Positions 54,770-63,096 of a DNA stretch of 64,000 bases are shown here, piece by piece. The position numbers and the translations under genes were made by a program. Source of the DNA: Robiginitalea sp. SC105 (lineage in GTDB: Bacteria; Bacteroidota; Bacteroidia; Flavobacteriales; Flavobacteriaceae); contig NZ_JACLZF010000001.1 of assembly GCF_014243345.1 (NCBI RefSeq), positions 1,178,001 through 1,242,000 of the forward strand. The letters run 5' to 3'. The number at the start of each line of letters is the position of its first letter. The stretch's first letter is position 1. The notes below the pieces were generated by a model. The model was not told the DNA's origin. It worked only from the letters and a program-made list of their open reading frames with translations, and did no database searches.

Positions 54770-56092
54770 ATGGAAGGCGCTGCGGCCGGTGAAAGGCCCA
54801 TCCCGGAAGTCGGCCTTTTCCGTTTCCTGAAACACTCCCTGGAAATCCTGGAAAACCCCCTGCCGTTCCATCACGGCAATTTTGAAAAACTCGGGGATAC
54901 GTTCCGGTTGCGGGTGGGCCTGAAACGTTCCGTGGTCTTTTCACGGGATGCCGGCCTCCTGGAATACGCCCTGCAGAAAAACTGGAAGAATTTTACAAAA
55001 ACGGGGATACAAACCCGGGACCTGGCCCGTTACCTGGGCAAGGGCCTGCTCACCTCGGAAGGAGACCTCTGGCGCACCCAGCGGAAACTCATCCAGCCCG
55101 GATTCCACAAAAAACAACTCGATACGCTGTACGGGAAGATGCAAACCATCGTCCGGGAGGAACTGTCCGGATTCTCCCCGGGTGGCCCGACAGACCTCTA
55201 CCCGCTTTTCGGCCGGCTGGCCTTCCGGGTAGTGGTGGAATCCCTTTTCAGCGGGGCGGTTACCGAAGAAGAAATCCGGAAGCTGCAGCACAGTACGGAG
55301 GCGAACCAAAGCATGCTGGTGCGGGAACTCCGGCAGCCCTACCTGCATTGGTATTTTGAGAGGTTCGGGGTCATCCGCCGCCACCTGGAGCTCACCCGTG
55401 CCTCCCGGGAGGTGCTGCGCGCCGTGATCCGCAAGCGGAAGCAGCAGGCGTCGGCCCACGGGGATTTGCTGGACATGCTCCTTGAAGCCCGCTACGAGGA
55501 TGGGAGCCAGATGGAAGAAGACCAGCTCATCGATGAGATCCTGGTCCTGTTTGTGGCCGGACATGAAACCACCGCCAATGCACTGAGCTTTACGGTACAA
55601 CTGCTGGCACGCCATCCGGAGTGGCAGGAGGCCATCCGGGCGGAGGCGGATACGACCAGGGCAGGAGCACCCGGATCGGTCACCCAGCAGGTGATCGAAG
55701 AATCGATGCGGCTGTACCCGCCCGCCTATTTCATCGACCGGATGAACCTGCAGGCCGATACCTTTGCGGGCTTGCAGCTGCCGGCCCATACAGACCTGCT
55801 TTTTTCGGTCTATGAAATCCACCGCCACCCGGACCACTGGGAACAGCCGGAAGAGTTCCGGCCGGAGCGCTTTGCGCCGGGGGTCGGGTCGCCGCCCGTC
55901 CATTATTACCCGTTCGGGGCAGGGCCCCGTAAATGCATAGGCGCTTACTTCGCCATGACCGAGATGAAAATGGTATTGCAGGGCCTCCTGGGCAGGTTTA
56001 ACGTGGCCCCGGTGGGGAAAGAAATCCGGATCCAACCCCTGATAACGCTGAAACCCCGGGATGCGCGGGTACACCTGTCAAAACACACATAG
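54770..56092 (+). CDS. Cytochrome P450
   Basis: The 440-residue product is a soluble heme monooxygenase. It has the I-helix VLFVAGHETTANALSF (oxygen activation Thr in AGHETT), the K-helix ExxR in IEESMRLYPPAY, the PERF-type motif EEFRPERFAP, and the heme Cys loop YPFGAGPRKCIGAYFA. The Trp-Arg-x-x-Arg C-helix (LWRTQRK) is also present. It starts only three bases after ruvB, so the two are likely cotranscribed although no functional link is known. Redox partners are not encoded nearby. The substrate is unknown; fatty acids or terpenoids are possible. Confidence 0.95.
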   Translation: MEGAAAGERPIPEVGLFRFLKHSLEILENPLPFHHGNFEKLGDTFRLRVGLKRSVVFSRDAGLLEYALQKNWKNFTKTGIQTRDLARYLGKGLLTSEGDLWRTQRKLIQPGFHKKQLDTLYGKMQTIVREELSGFSPGGPTDLYPLFGRLAFRVVVESLFSGAVTEEEIRKLQHSTEANQSMLVRELRQPYLHWYFERFGVIRRHLELTRASREVLRAVIRKRKQQASAHGDLLDMLLEARYEDGSQMEEDQLIDEILVLFVAGHETTANALSFTVQLLARHPEWQEAIRAEADTTRAGAPGSVTQQVIEESMRLYPPAYFIDRMNLQADTFAGLQLPAHTDLLFSVYEIHRHPDHWEQPEEFRPERFAPGVGSPPVHYYPFGAGPRKCIGAYFAMTEMKMVLQGLLGRFNVAPVGKEIRIQPLITLKPRDARVHLSKHT

Positions 56093-56281
56093 CTTTTTAC
56101 TTCCATTTGCCACCCTTTGAGTTTCCAGTTGTTCCTAGCGCAAATAGGTCGTATTTCCGAATTCCGAACCAAACGTACTAGTGTCTGAGACATTTCTGCT
56201 ATCGTGTATCCCGGGGATAGCATACCTTGAATTGCTGGAGAACCCACTTCTATATCAAAATCAAACAACTAAACCAGGAAT

Positions 56282-57664
56282 ATGTTCAAGGAAATAAAAA
56301 ACAAATTAAAGGCAGAAACCATAGTGGCGGGTGATGAGGGCTACGACGAGGCCCGGACCATTTACAACGGGATGATCGACAAGCGCCCGGGTGTGATTGT
56401 TGCCTGCAAGTCTGCAGAAGAGGTGGCAGATGCGGTACGCGTGGCCCGCGAACACCGGATAGAGGTCTCTATACGCAGCGGTGGACACAACGGCGCAGGA
56501 CTGGCCCTGGTGGATGACGGCCTGGTGATCGATCTGTCGGGGATGAAAGGCATCCGGATTGATCCCAGGAAACGAGAGGCAATAATTGAGCCTGGCAATA
56601 CCCTTGCCGATGTGGATGCCGCCACCCACAAACATGGACTGGCACTGCCGAGCGGTATTATCGGAACTACGGGAATAGGTGGTATTACGCTTGGGGGCGG
56701 TTTGGGTTATCTGAGTCGCAAGGGCGGTCTTACTATTGATAACCTTTTGGAATGTGAAGTTGTTCTTGCTTCCGGGGAGGTTGTTACGGCCAATAAGGAC
56801 GAACATGCCGACCTTTTCTGGGCCTTGCGCGGAGGCGGGGGGAACTTTGGAGTGGTCACCCGGTTTACTTTTAAGCTGATCCCGGTAAGCACCGTGTATG
56901 CCGGCCCGATGTTCTGGCCGCTAGGGAAGGCTGCAGAAGCCATGGAGTTCTACGATGAGGTTACCCGGGAAGCCCCGAACGATCTGTACGGATTTTTTGC
57001 TTTTTTGATCGTGCCGCCCGGGGACCCATTCCCGGAACATCTGCACAACGAGAAGGTCTGTGGGGTGGTCTGGTGCTATACCGGCGACCTGGCGGAGGCC
57101 GAATCTGTTTTTGCTCCTATTCGAAAATTTGGGCCGCCAATACTGGATTTTGTCGGGGAAATGCCGATGCCTGCCATAAACAGTATGTTCGATGCGCTCT
57201 ACCCGCCGGGGATGCAATGGTACTGGCGGGCCCATTATATCAGGGAGTTTACCCAGGATTTCATCCGGACGAACATCGAATTCGGCAAGACAATCCCTAC
57301 CGTCCATTCAACCACGCATTTATACCCGATCGATGGCAAGGTCCATGAAGTAGCAAATACCGAGACCGCCTGGTCCAACCGCGATGCCCGCTGGGCGCAG
57401 GTCATTGTGGGGGTAGACCCGGATCCGGCCCGGGCCGGGGTCGTTACCGAATGGTGTAAATCCTATCACGAAGCTCTTAAACCATTCGCCATGAACGGGG
57501 GGGCGTATGTGAACTTCATGATGGAGGAAGGCGATGACCGCATCCGGAACTCCTACGGACCAAATTACCAGCGATTGCAGGAAATCAAGGCGAAATACGA
57601 CCCGGATAATTTTTTCCACGTAAATCAGAACATCAAACCGGGAAAACCGGTTGCCTCCGGATAG
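56282..57664 (+). CDS. FAD-linked oxidoreductase (berberine-bridge type)
   Basis: The 460-residue product belongs to the FAD-binding type 4 family with a C-terminal BBE segment. The FAD domain has VSIRSGGHNGAGLALVDDG, where His in SGGHN is the usual covalent flavin link, and GTTGIGGITLGGGLGYLSRKGG; the second, cysteinyl link of bicovalent members is absent. The C-terminal motif YGPNYQRLQEIKAKYDPDNFFHVNQNIKP is the BBE signature. It has no signal peptide. It probably oxidises an alcohol, sugar or related substrate with oxygen. It begins the accessory block between the P450 and queG. Confidence 0.9.
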   Translation: MFKEIKNKLKAETIVAGDEGYDEARTIYNGMIDKRPGVIVACKSAEEVADAVRVAREHRIEVSIRSGGHNGAGLALVDDGLVIDLSGMKGIRIDPRKREAIIEPGNTLADVDAATHKHGLALPSGIIGTTGIGGITLGGGLGYLSRKGGLTIDNLLECEVVLASGEVVTANKDEHADLFWALRGGGGNFGVVTRFTFKLIPVSTVYAGPMFWPLGKAAEAMEFYDEVTREAPNDLYGFFAFLIVPPGDPFPEHLHNEKVCGVVWCYTGDLAEAESVFAPIRKFGPPILDFVGEMPMPAINSMFDALYPPGMQWYWRAHYIREFTQDFIRTNIEFGKTIPTVHSTTHLYPIDGKVHEVANTETAWSNRDARWAQVIVGVDPDPARAGVVTEWCKSYHEALKPFAMNGGAYVNFMMEEGDDRIRNSYGPNYQRLQEIKAKYDPDNFFHVNQNIKPGKPVASG

Positions 57665-57783
57665 GTTGGCAGCTCCTGCCGCTGCCAGTTGGGATTGGGC
57701 AGGTATGATGCCCCAATATTGGGGGGTTCTGGCATAGTTTTAGGATTTTAGTATCTTTCATTAGATTACTAAACTCATCCGTT

Positions 57784-58881
57784 TTGCCATTATACATGGA
57801 CCTGCACCATATCGATCCCGACCTCACACAGGAAGACCTCGATTCGGCCCATCTAAAAGACATTGAAGTCCAGGACAAATATGGACTGGAACACAAAAAG
57901 TACTACGTCAACTTCGAGGCAAAAACAGTTTTTTGCCTGATAAGTGCCCCGGATAAACAGGCCCTGAATGACGCGCACGCCGAGGTTCACGGTGTGGGTC
58001 CCTGCAACGTGATCGAAGTTACCTCCCTGACCCCTACGTACGACTTTCATGCGATGATCGGAGAGGAAGGCGGCAAGAATGAATTTGACGTGGCCCTGAC
58101 CAGCACGGGAGATATCGATACGGGGTTCCGGACCCTACTGCAGGTATCCCTGGTTGCCACACAACCTTCTCATCAGCTGATGGAACAGGATTTATTCCGC
58201 CTGATCCGGAAACACGACGGCCGGATTGTCCAAATGCCGGAAGACCGTATTGTGGCCTCTTTCCTCCATGTCCATGAAGGATTGCTGTGCCTTCGCTCAC
58301 TGGAGCGCTACCTTTTTGCCCAGGCCGCTGAACCGGAGTATCATTTGGCTTTGGTAACCGGAAGGCCGGTAGATGAAACCGGTCAGGTGCTTTTTGAAAA
58401 AGCAAACGAGCAACTGCAGGCAATTTGCCAGCTCGGGGTCCGGGGCCTGGGCTACATCGACGAGGTTTCCCATGCACTGTTTGTAAAAGGGATGGACAAA
58501 CCGCCGGTATTTGAGACCGGGAGATACCGGGTTCTGACGGGTCCTGAGCTTGAATTTTTTGTCCGATTGCGGGAACTGCTGAACACCAATCTTGTGAATC
58601 CGGGTTTCAAAGCCAGTCAGGTTGGGGAAGCCCTCGGACTGAGCAGGTCCCAGCTTTACCGAAAATTCAAGGAAATGACCGGCTATTCCCCCGGGGCCTA
58701 TTTACAGGAAATCCGCCTGAGACGCGCCTTGCAAAAATTGAAAGATCCCGGGCGGCAAATTGCGCAGATTGCCTATGGTCTGGGCTTTAACAGCCCCAAC
58801 TATTTCACGCGCCTGTTTAAAAGGCGCTATGGAATTTTACCCACGGATTTCACCCATCGCCTGGATTCCAAGGCAACTTAA
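57784..58881 (+). CDS. AraC-type regulator with DUF4242 and cyclase-like domains
   Basis: The 365-residue product has three parts. Residues 1 to about 80 match DUF4242, a small nickel-binding ferredoxin-fold domain (DLHHIDPDLTQEDLDSAHLKDI, then VFCLISAPDKQALNDAHAEVHG). Residues of about 95-245 have the size and pattern of a class III nucleotide cyclase domain but lack the metal-binding aspartates (FRTLLQVSLVATQ in place of the usual VTDIVGST). Residues of about 260-360 are an AraC DNA-binding domain with both HTH motifs (VGEALGLSRSQLYRKFKEMTGYSPGAYLQ and IAQIAYGLGFNSPNYFTRLFKRRYG). It may sense a ligand or metal and control the neighbouring genes; that is inference. Confidence 0.85.
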   Translation: MPLYMDLHHIDPDLTQEDLDSAHLKDIEVQDKYGLEHKKYYVNFEAKTVFCLISAPDKQALNDAHAEVHGVGPCNVIEVTSLTPTYDFHAMIGEEGGKNEFDVALTSTGDIDTGFRTLLQVSLVATQPSHQLMEQDLFRLIRKHDGRIVQMPEDRIVASFLHVHEGLLCLRSLERYLFAQAAEPEYHLALVTGRPVDETGQVLFEKANEQLQAICQLGVRGLGYIDEVSHALFVKGMDKPPVFETGRYRVLTGPELEFFVRLRELLNTNLVNPGFKASQVGEALGLSRSQLYRKFKEMTGYSPGAYLQEIRLRRALQKLKDPGRQIAQIAYGLGFNSPNYFTRLFKRRYGILPTDFTHRLDSKAT

Positions 58882-59085
58882 AATTGCGGTTTTACAATTG
58901 TACTACGATTCGGGATTAATCTCTTTATCCTGCCAATAAACACCTATTAATTGGGACACCTGTGCTAAGGTTGCCTGATATTCCCCCATATCTTGGAGTC
59001 TGTTACCCGGCAACAACCCCTGACACTTCCGGTCTGGGGAATCCGGGCATCCGCCGGTGGCGAATTGATTTTAAGAACCTATAAA

Positions 59086-59586
59086 ATGAGTGATATGACA
59101 AAATGTGTTTTCTACACAGGTCTTTGGGCCTGTATCCTATTTGGAGTACAAACAGTAAAAGCCCAGGATAACGGCTTGCTGCAAAATCCGTTTCCGGAAG
59201 CCAAAAGGGAAGTCCGGGCCGTGCTGGATGAAATTGAGCAAAGCGTCAGGGACAACGACATGGACAGACTAATTGCTTTCCATGCCTATGGACCCAAATT
59301 CACAGAATTCAAGAACGGGGAGCGCCGGTCCGGCCCGGAACAGAATGAAAAGTTCGAGCGGGAATTCATCGGGTCTTTTACCCGTGTGGATAAATGGGAA
59401 TGGGATGACCTGAAGATTGCGGTCTTCGGGGATGTGGCCAATGTGACGTTCCACGCTGATTTTGTTCCCTGGATTGGAGAGGAAAAATTACATATGACCG
59501 GCCAGTTCACAATTTTGTTTGTAAAAACACCGGCGGGATGGAAAATTGTCCATGAGCATATGTCCCCGATTTCACCGGAAGGGTAA
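59086..59586 (+). CDS. Secreted SnoaL/NTF2-like protein
   Basis: The 166-residue product starts with a signal peptide (TKCVFYTGLWACILFGVQTV then KAQ). The mature part fits the NTF2-like/SnoaL-like fold: a helical start (EVRAVLDEIEQSVRDNDMDRLIAFHAYGPKFTEF), a GERRSGPEQNEKF linker, then strands (ANVTFHADFVPW and QFTILFVKTPAGWKIVHEHMS). These small cone-shaped proteins bind or transform small molecules. ATG 59086 is followed by another ATG at 59095 that could also be used. It lies between the AraC regulator and the cytochrome and is probably exported. Confidence 0.8.
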   Translation: MSDMTKCVFYTGLWACILFGVQTVKAQDNGLLQNPFPEAKREVRAVLDEIEQSVRDNDMDRLIAFHAYGPKFTEFKNGERRSGPEQNEKFEREFIGSFTRVDKWEWDDLKIAVFGDVANVTFHADFVPWIGEEKLHMTGQFTILFVKTPAGWKIVHEHMSPISPEG

Positions 59587-59764
59587 TCCTTTTACCGGGC
59601 CAGGGTTATTCGTGCTCTAACATTTTTTGCAAAAAACACGGTGATATACCCCTGATTTATAGTATATTTATGTGGATTGGCCCTAGCGTAAATACGCTGG
59701 CCTTTCCATTCTGGTCCCAATTCTTCGCTTACAGGCCTATTAATTAAGAAATGCGCTTCCTGCC

Positions 59765-60826
59765 ATGCGTGATCGTGAAAACTTGAACGATCCCCTATCC
59801 GACCGGTTGCGTCCGGAGATGCAGGCACTGTGCAGAAACCTCTGCTGGTGCATTTGCGGACTTTTGGTTTTAGGTTCCCTGGTAGTATTCCTGGGGTTCT
59901 ATGCGGGCAAACCCGTTCCTCTCTCAAATCCCGTCCCGGATCCTGTTTACCTGATGAATTACGACACCTCCACGCTGCCTCCTACCGAGAGCAACCTGGA
60001 GATCCGGTTGGGGTATGAGGTTTTTATGAATACCTCCGTCTTCCTCGGGCCGGAACAACCCGATCCTGACAGGCTGTTCTCCGGCAACAGGTTGGCCTGC
60101 GCCAATTGTCACCTCAATGCAGGTACCAAGCCTTTTGGCGCGCCGCTTATTGGGGTGGTGAAGCGCTTCCCCCAGTATCGCGGCCGGGAGGATAAAATCG
60201 GCACCATCGAAGAACGGGTCAACGGATGTATGGAGCGCAGTATGAACGGCAGGAAGATGCCCGAGGAAATGCCGGAAATGAGGGCGCTCATTGCCTACCT
60301 CAGCTGGTTAGGTCGGTATGCCCCGAAAGACGGGAAGGTTCTGGGACAGGGATTCCTGCCCCTTGAAATCCCGGAACGCGCCGTGGACCTGGTGCATGGC
60401 GAAGCGGTTTTCCAGACGCACTGTACGGTTTGCCACGGTTCGGATGGCCAGGGCCAGGCTTCCCCTGCCGGCGGCTATGCATATCCGCCCCTGTGGGGGG
60501 ACGACTCCTTCAATAATGGGGCGGGGATGACAAGGGTAATCACGGCTGCACAGTTCATCAAGGGAAATATGCCTTTTGGAGTAACATGGGACCGTCCACT
60601 GCTGACGGATGAAGAAGCGTATGATGTGGCGGGTTACATCAACAGCAGGTTGCGGCCCGATAAGCCTAACCGGGAACTGGATTTCCCGGACCTTTCCAAA
60701 AAGCCCGTTTCTACACCCTATGGCCCATTCGCAGATCCCTTCCCCCCGATCCAACATCAGATGGGCCCTTTCCAGCCCATAATGGATTACTACAAAAAGG
60801 AATTCAACATCATTAAATCTAAATAA
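59765..60826 (+). CDS. TsdA-like diheme cytochrome c
   Basis: The 353-residue product has one N-terminal membrane helix (about 29-46), so it is anchored at the periplasmic face. It has two heme sites: CANCH at residues 112-116 and CTVCH at 220-224. The first is followed by LNAGTKPFGAPLIGVVKRFPQYRGRE and then ERVNGCMERSMNGRKMPEEM. That segment is characteristic of thiosulfate dehydrogenase TsdA, in which the Cys (here Cys155) is an unusual axial ligand of heme 1. Met269 in KGNMPFG is a candidate ligand for heme 2. It should oxidise thiosulfate to tetrathionate or act on another sulfur compound. It is followed by two exported DsrE-like genes. Confidence 0.85.
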   Translation: MRDRENLNDPLSDRLRPEMQALCRNLCWCICGLLVLGSLVVFLGFYAGKPVPLSNPVPDPVYLMNYDTSTLPPTESNLEIRLGYEVFMNTSVFLGPEQPDPDRLFSGNRLACANCHLNAGTKPFGAPLIGVVKRFPQYRGREDKIGTIEERVNGCMERSMNGRKMPEEMPEMRALIAYLSWLGRYAPKDGKVLGQGFLPLEIPERAVDLVHGEAVFQTHCTVCHGSDGQGQASPAGGYAYPPLWGDDSFNNGAGMTRVITAAQFIKGNMPFGVTWDRPLLTDEEAYDVAGYINSRLRPDKPNRELDFPDLSKKPVSTPYGPFADPFPPIQHQMGPFQPIMDYYKKEFNIIKSK

Positions 60827-60833
60827 GCCAATT

Positions 60834-61511
60834 ATGAAAACAACAAACACAAATTCGAGGAGAAATTTTATGGGTGCCATGATGCTGGGGGCTACCGCCA
60901 GCACCCTGAGCATGTTTACCGATCCGCTCCTGGCGAAAATGCCGGAGTTCGATCGGGAAACCATGAACGACGCCGTAGCCTGGTTCGACAACATCAAGGG
61001 CGAGCACCGCGTCGTATTTGACGGTTCCAAGCCGCATAGCGGATTTCCGGTCATCTGGAACTGGGCCTATTTGCTTTCGAACAACCAACTGGAGGTGGCC
61101 GACAGCAATTGCACCGCCATGACCGTGCTCCGGCACGATGCCATCCCGTTTGCCCTTCATTCCGACCTCTGGAAGAAATATAATCTGGGGGAGATTTTCC
61201 ATGTCATGAAGGCCGATGGAACCGTATACGACCGCAACCCGTATTACGAGCCCCAGGAAGGGGATTTCCCATTGCCTCCGATTCAGGGCATCAAGGACCT
61301 GATTGCCCGCGGTTCCATGTTCTGCGTGTGCGACCTGGCGCTTAATTTCTACAGCGGTGTGGTAGCCGGACAAACCGGTATGGAAGCCGCGGATATTTAC
61401 GCGGATTGGAAAGCAGGCATCCTGCCGGACATTCAGTTGGTACCATCCGGGGTATGGGCCCTGGGAATGGCACAGAAGCACGGGTGCGGATATATTTTCG
61501 CCGGGGAGTAA
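60834..61511 (+). CDS. Tat-exported DsrE-like protein
   Basis: The 225-residue product starts with a twin-arginine signal (SRRNFMGAMMLGATASTLSM), suggesting export of a folded protein. The mature domain resembles DsrE/F-like sulfur carriers: HRVVFDGSKPHSGFP, the mid segment DSNCTAMTVLRHDAIPFAL, and the C-terminal GSMFCVCDLALNFYSG and VPSGVWALGMAQKHGCGYIFAG. Several cysteines are present (about residues 98, 163, 165 and 219) that could carry sulfane sulfur. It starts seven bases after the cytochrome stop and so is cotranscribed with it. Cofactor binding cannot be judged from sequence. Confidence 0.75.
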   Translation: MKTTNTNSRRNFMGAMMLGATASTLSMFTDPLLAKMPEFDRETMNDAVAWFDNIKGEHRVVFDGSKPHSGFPVIWNWAYLLSNNQLEVADSNCTAMTVLRHDAIPFALHSDLWKKYNLGEIFHVMKADGTVYDRNPYYEPQEGDFPLPPIQGIKDLIARGSMFCVCDLALNFYSGVVAGQTGMEAADIYADWKAGILPDIQLVPSGVWALGMAQKHGCGYIFAGE

Positions 61512-61546
61512 CAACTAATCTTCTAACAAATATTTAATATCGAATC

Positions 61547-61960
61547 ATGAAGCAATTACTTTTGATTTTTGCCATACTAATGGGAGGCCTGGGGCTACAG
61601 GCCCAGCAGCAGCCCATCAAACTGGTATTTGATGTGAGCAGCGCCAGCGAGGATGTACATAAATCGGCAGCCCGCCACCTGGACCTGATGTCTGCCGCTT
61701 ATCCGGAATCGGAATTCGAGATGGTGGTTTACAGCGGTGCCATCGACCTGGTCAGCAAGGACAATTCCCCTGCAGCCGAAACCATGCGGAAAGTCCTGGA
61801 GCGCGGAAATGTCTCCGTCAAGGTTTGTCAGATGACCATGGACCGCCACGAAATGGCGGTGGATGATCTGATCCCGGGGATTACGCCGGTGCCTGACGGT
61901 ATATACGAAATCATATCCAAGCAGCAGCAGGGATGGGGGTATATCAAAGAGGGGCAATAA
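61547..61960 (+). CDS. Secreted DsrE family protein
   Basis: The 137-residue product has a Sec signal (LLIFAILMGGLGLQAQQQ). The mature part fits the DsrE/F fold: IKLVFDVSSASEDVHKSAARHLDLM, EFEMVVYSGAIDLVSK, and VKVCQMTMDRHEM, which holds the only cysteine, at the position of the active cysteine in DsrE-like proteins. It lies 35 bases after the Tat-exported DsrE-like gene. With the TsdA-like cytochrome it forms a three-gene exported set. The partner for sulfur transfer is unknown. Confidence 0.8.
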   Translation: MKQLLLIFAILMGGLGLQAQQQPIKLVFDVSSASEDVHKSAARHLDLMSAAYPESEFEMVVYSGAIDLVSKDNSPAAETMRKVLERGNVSVKVCQMTMDRHEMAVDDLIPGITPVPDGIYEIISKQQQGWGYIKEGQ

Positions 61961-62017
61961 GAACTGGTGTAGGGGAAATCCCGGACTTTTAAATCCCATT
62001 TTTTCGGTCTACCTTCG

Positions 62018-62968
62018 ATGGAAATGGACCGGACAAAGCACGCAGACCTGATAAAAGCCGAGGCAAAACGCCTGGGCTTTTTGTCTTGCGGTATTTCCAA
62101 AGCGGGATTCCTGGAGGAGGAAGCGCCCCGCCTGGAAAAATGGCTCAGGCAGGGCATGCAAGGGGAGATGGCCTGGATGGAAAACCACTTTGACAAACGG
62201 CTGGATCCCACCCTACTGGTGCCCGGGGCCAAATCGGTGGTTTCCCTCCTGTTGAATTACTACCCGTCCCAACAACAACCCGAGGGCACCTACCAGGTAT
62301 CCAAATACGCGTACGGGCAGGATTACCATCGGGTCATCAAGGACAAGCTCCGGGAATTGCTGTACGTTATCCGGCAGGAAATCGGGGAGGTCGAGGGCCG
62401 TGCCTTTGTAGATTCGGCCCCGGTGCTGGACAAAGCCTGGGCGGCCCGGAGCGGCCTGGGCTGGATGGGCAAGCATTCCAACCTGCTCACCAGGGAAACC
62501 GGGTCGTTCTATTTTATCGCCGAGCTCATCCTGGACCTGGACCTGCCGGCAGACGGACCGGTCACCGACCATTGCGGGACCTGCACAGCCTGCATCGACG
62601 CCTGTCCCACCCAGGCCATCGTGGAGCCCTACGTGGTGGATGGCAGCAAGTGCATCTCCTACTACACCATCGAGCTGAAGTCCGAAATACCGGTTGCTGC
62701 GCGGGGTCAGTGGGACGACTGGATCTTTGGCTGCGATATCTGCCAGGATGTCTGCCCCTGGAACCGCTTTTCGAAGCCCCACCGGGAGCCCCGGTTCGAA
62801 CCGCATCCGGACCTGATGCAGATGGGCCGGCGGGACTGGGAGGAACTGACCGAGGAGGTTTTCCGGAAGGTATTCCCAAAATCCGCGGTGAAACGGACTA
62901 AATTTTCCGGCTTGAAGCGGAATATCCGATTCCTGTCGGATGGTTCACCCCGTGCCGAAAACGATTGA
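62018..62968 (+). CDS. queG: Epoxyqueuosine reductase
   Basis: QueG is the cobalamin- and iron-sulfur-dependent enzyme that completes queuosine in the wobble position of tRNA. The 316-residue product has the N-terminal segment [10 protein letters not shown]-like and [24 protein letters not shown], the conserved [27 protein letters not shown], and the two [4Fe-4S] motifs [12 protein letters not shown] and [12 protein letters not shown] second ATG lies six bases into the frame. A weak -7-like TACCTTCG (62010-62017) ends directly at the first ATG. It lies 57 bases after the DsrE gene. Confidence 0.95.
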   Translation: MEMDRTKHADLIKAEAKRLGFLSCGISKAGFLEEEAPRLEKWLRQGMQGEMAWMENHFDKRLDPTLLVPGAKSVVSLLLNYYPSQQQPEGTYQVSKYAYGQDYHRVIKDKLRELLYVIRQEIGEVEGRAFVDSAPVLDKAWAARSGLGWMGKHSNLLTRETGSFYFIAELILDLDLPADGPVTDHCGTCTACIDACPTQAIVEPYVVDGSKCISYYTIELKSEIPVAARGQWDDWIFGCDICQDVCPWNRFSKPHREPRFEPHPDLMQMGRRDWEELTEEVFRKVFPKSAVKRTKFSGLKRNIRFLSDGSPRAEND

Positions 62969-63096
62969 GGCGGCCCCGGGATTGCAAAACTTTTGATATT
63001 TTGACCGCGGGACCTATTAAGTTCCTATATTGAAAGCCGTTTTTATAAGAATATCGCAGGGAGCTGCTAGTGTCCCCGCAACCAACCATACGATCT

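Noticed and set aside
56093-56281. Promoter or attachment site at the left edge of the accessory block
   Set aside because: No TAnnTTTG with proper spacing and no direct repeat matching the right edge could be found by eye.
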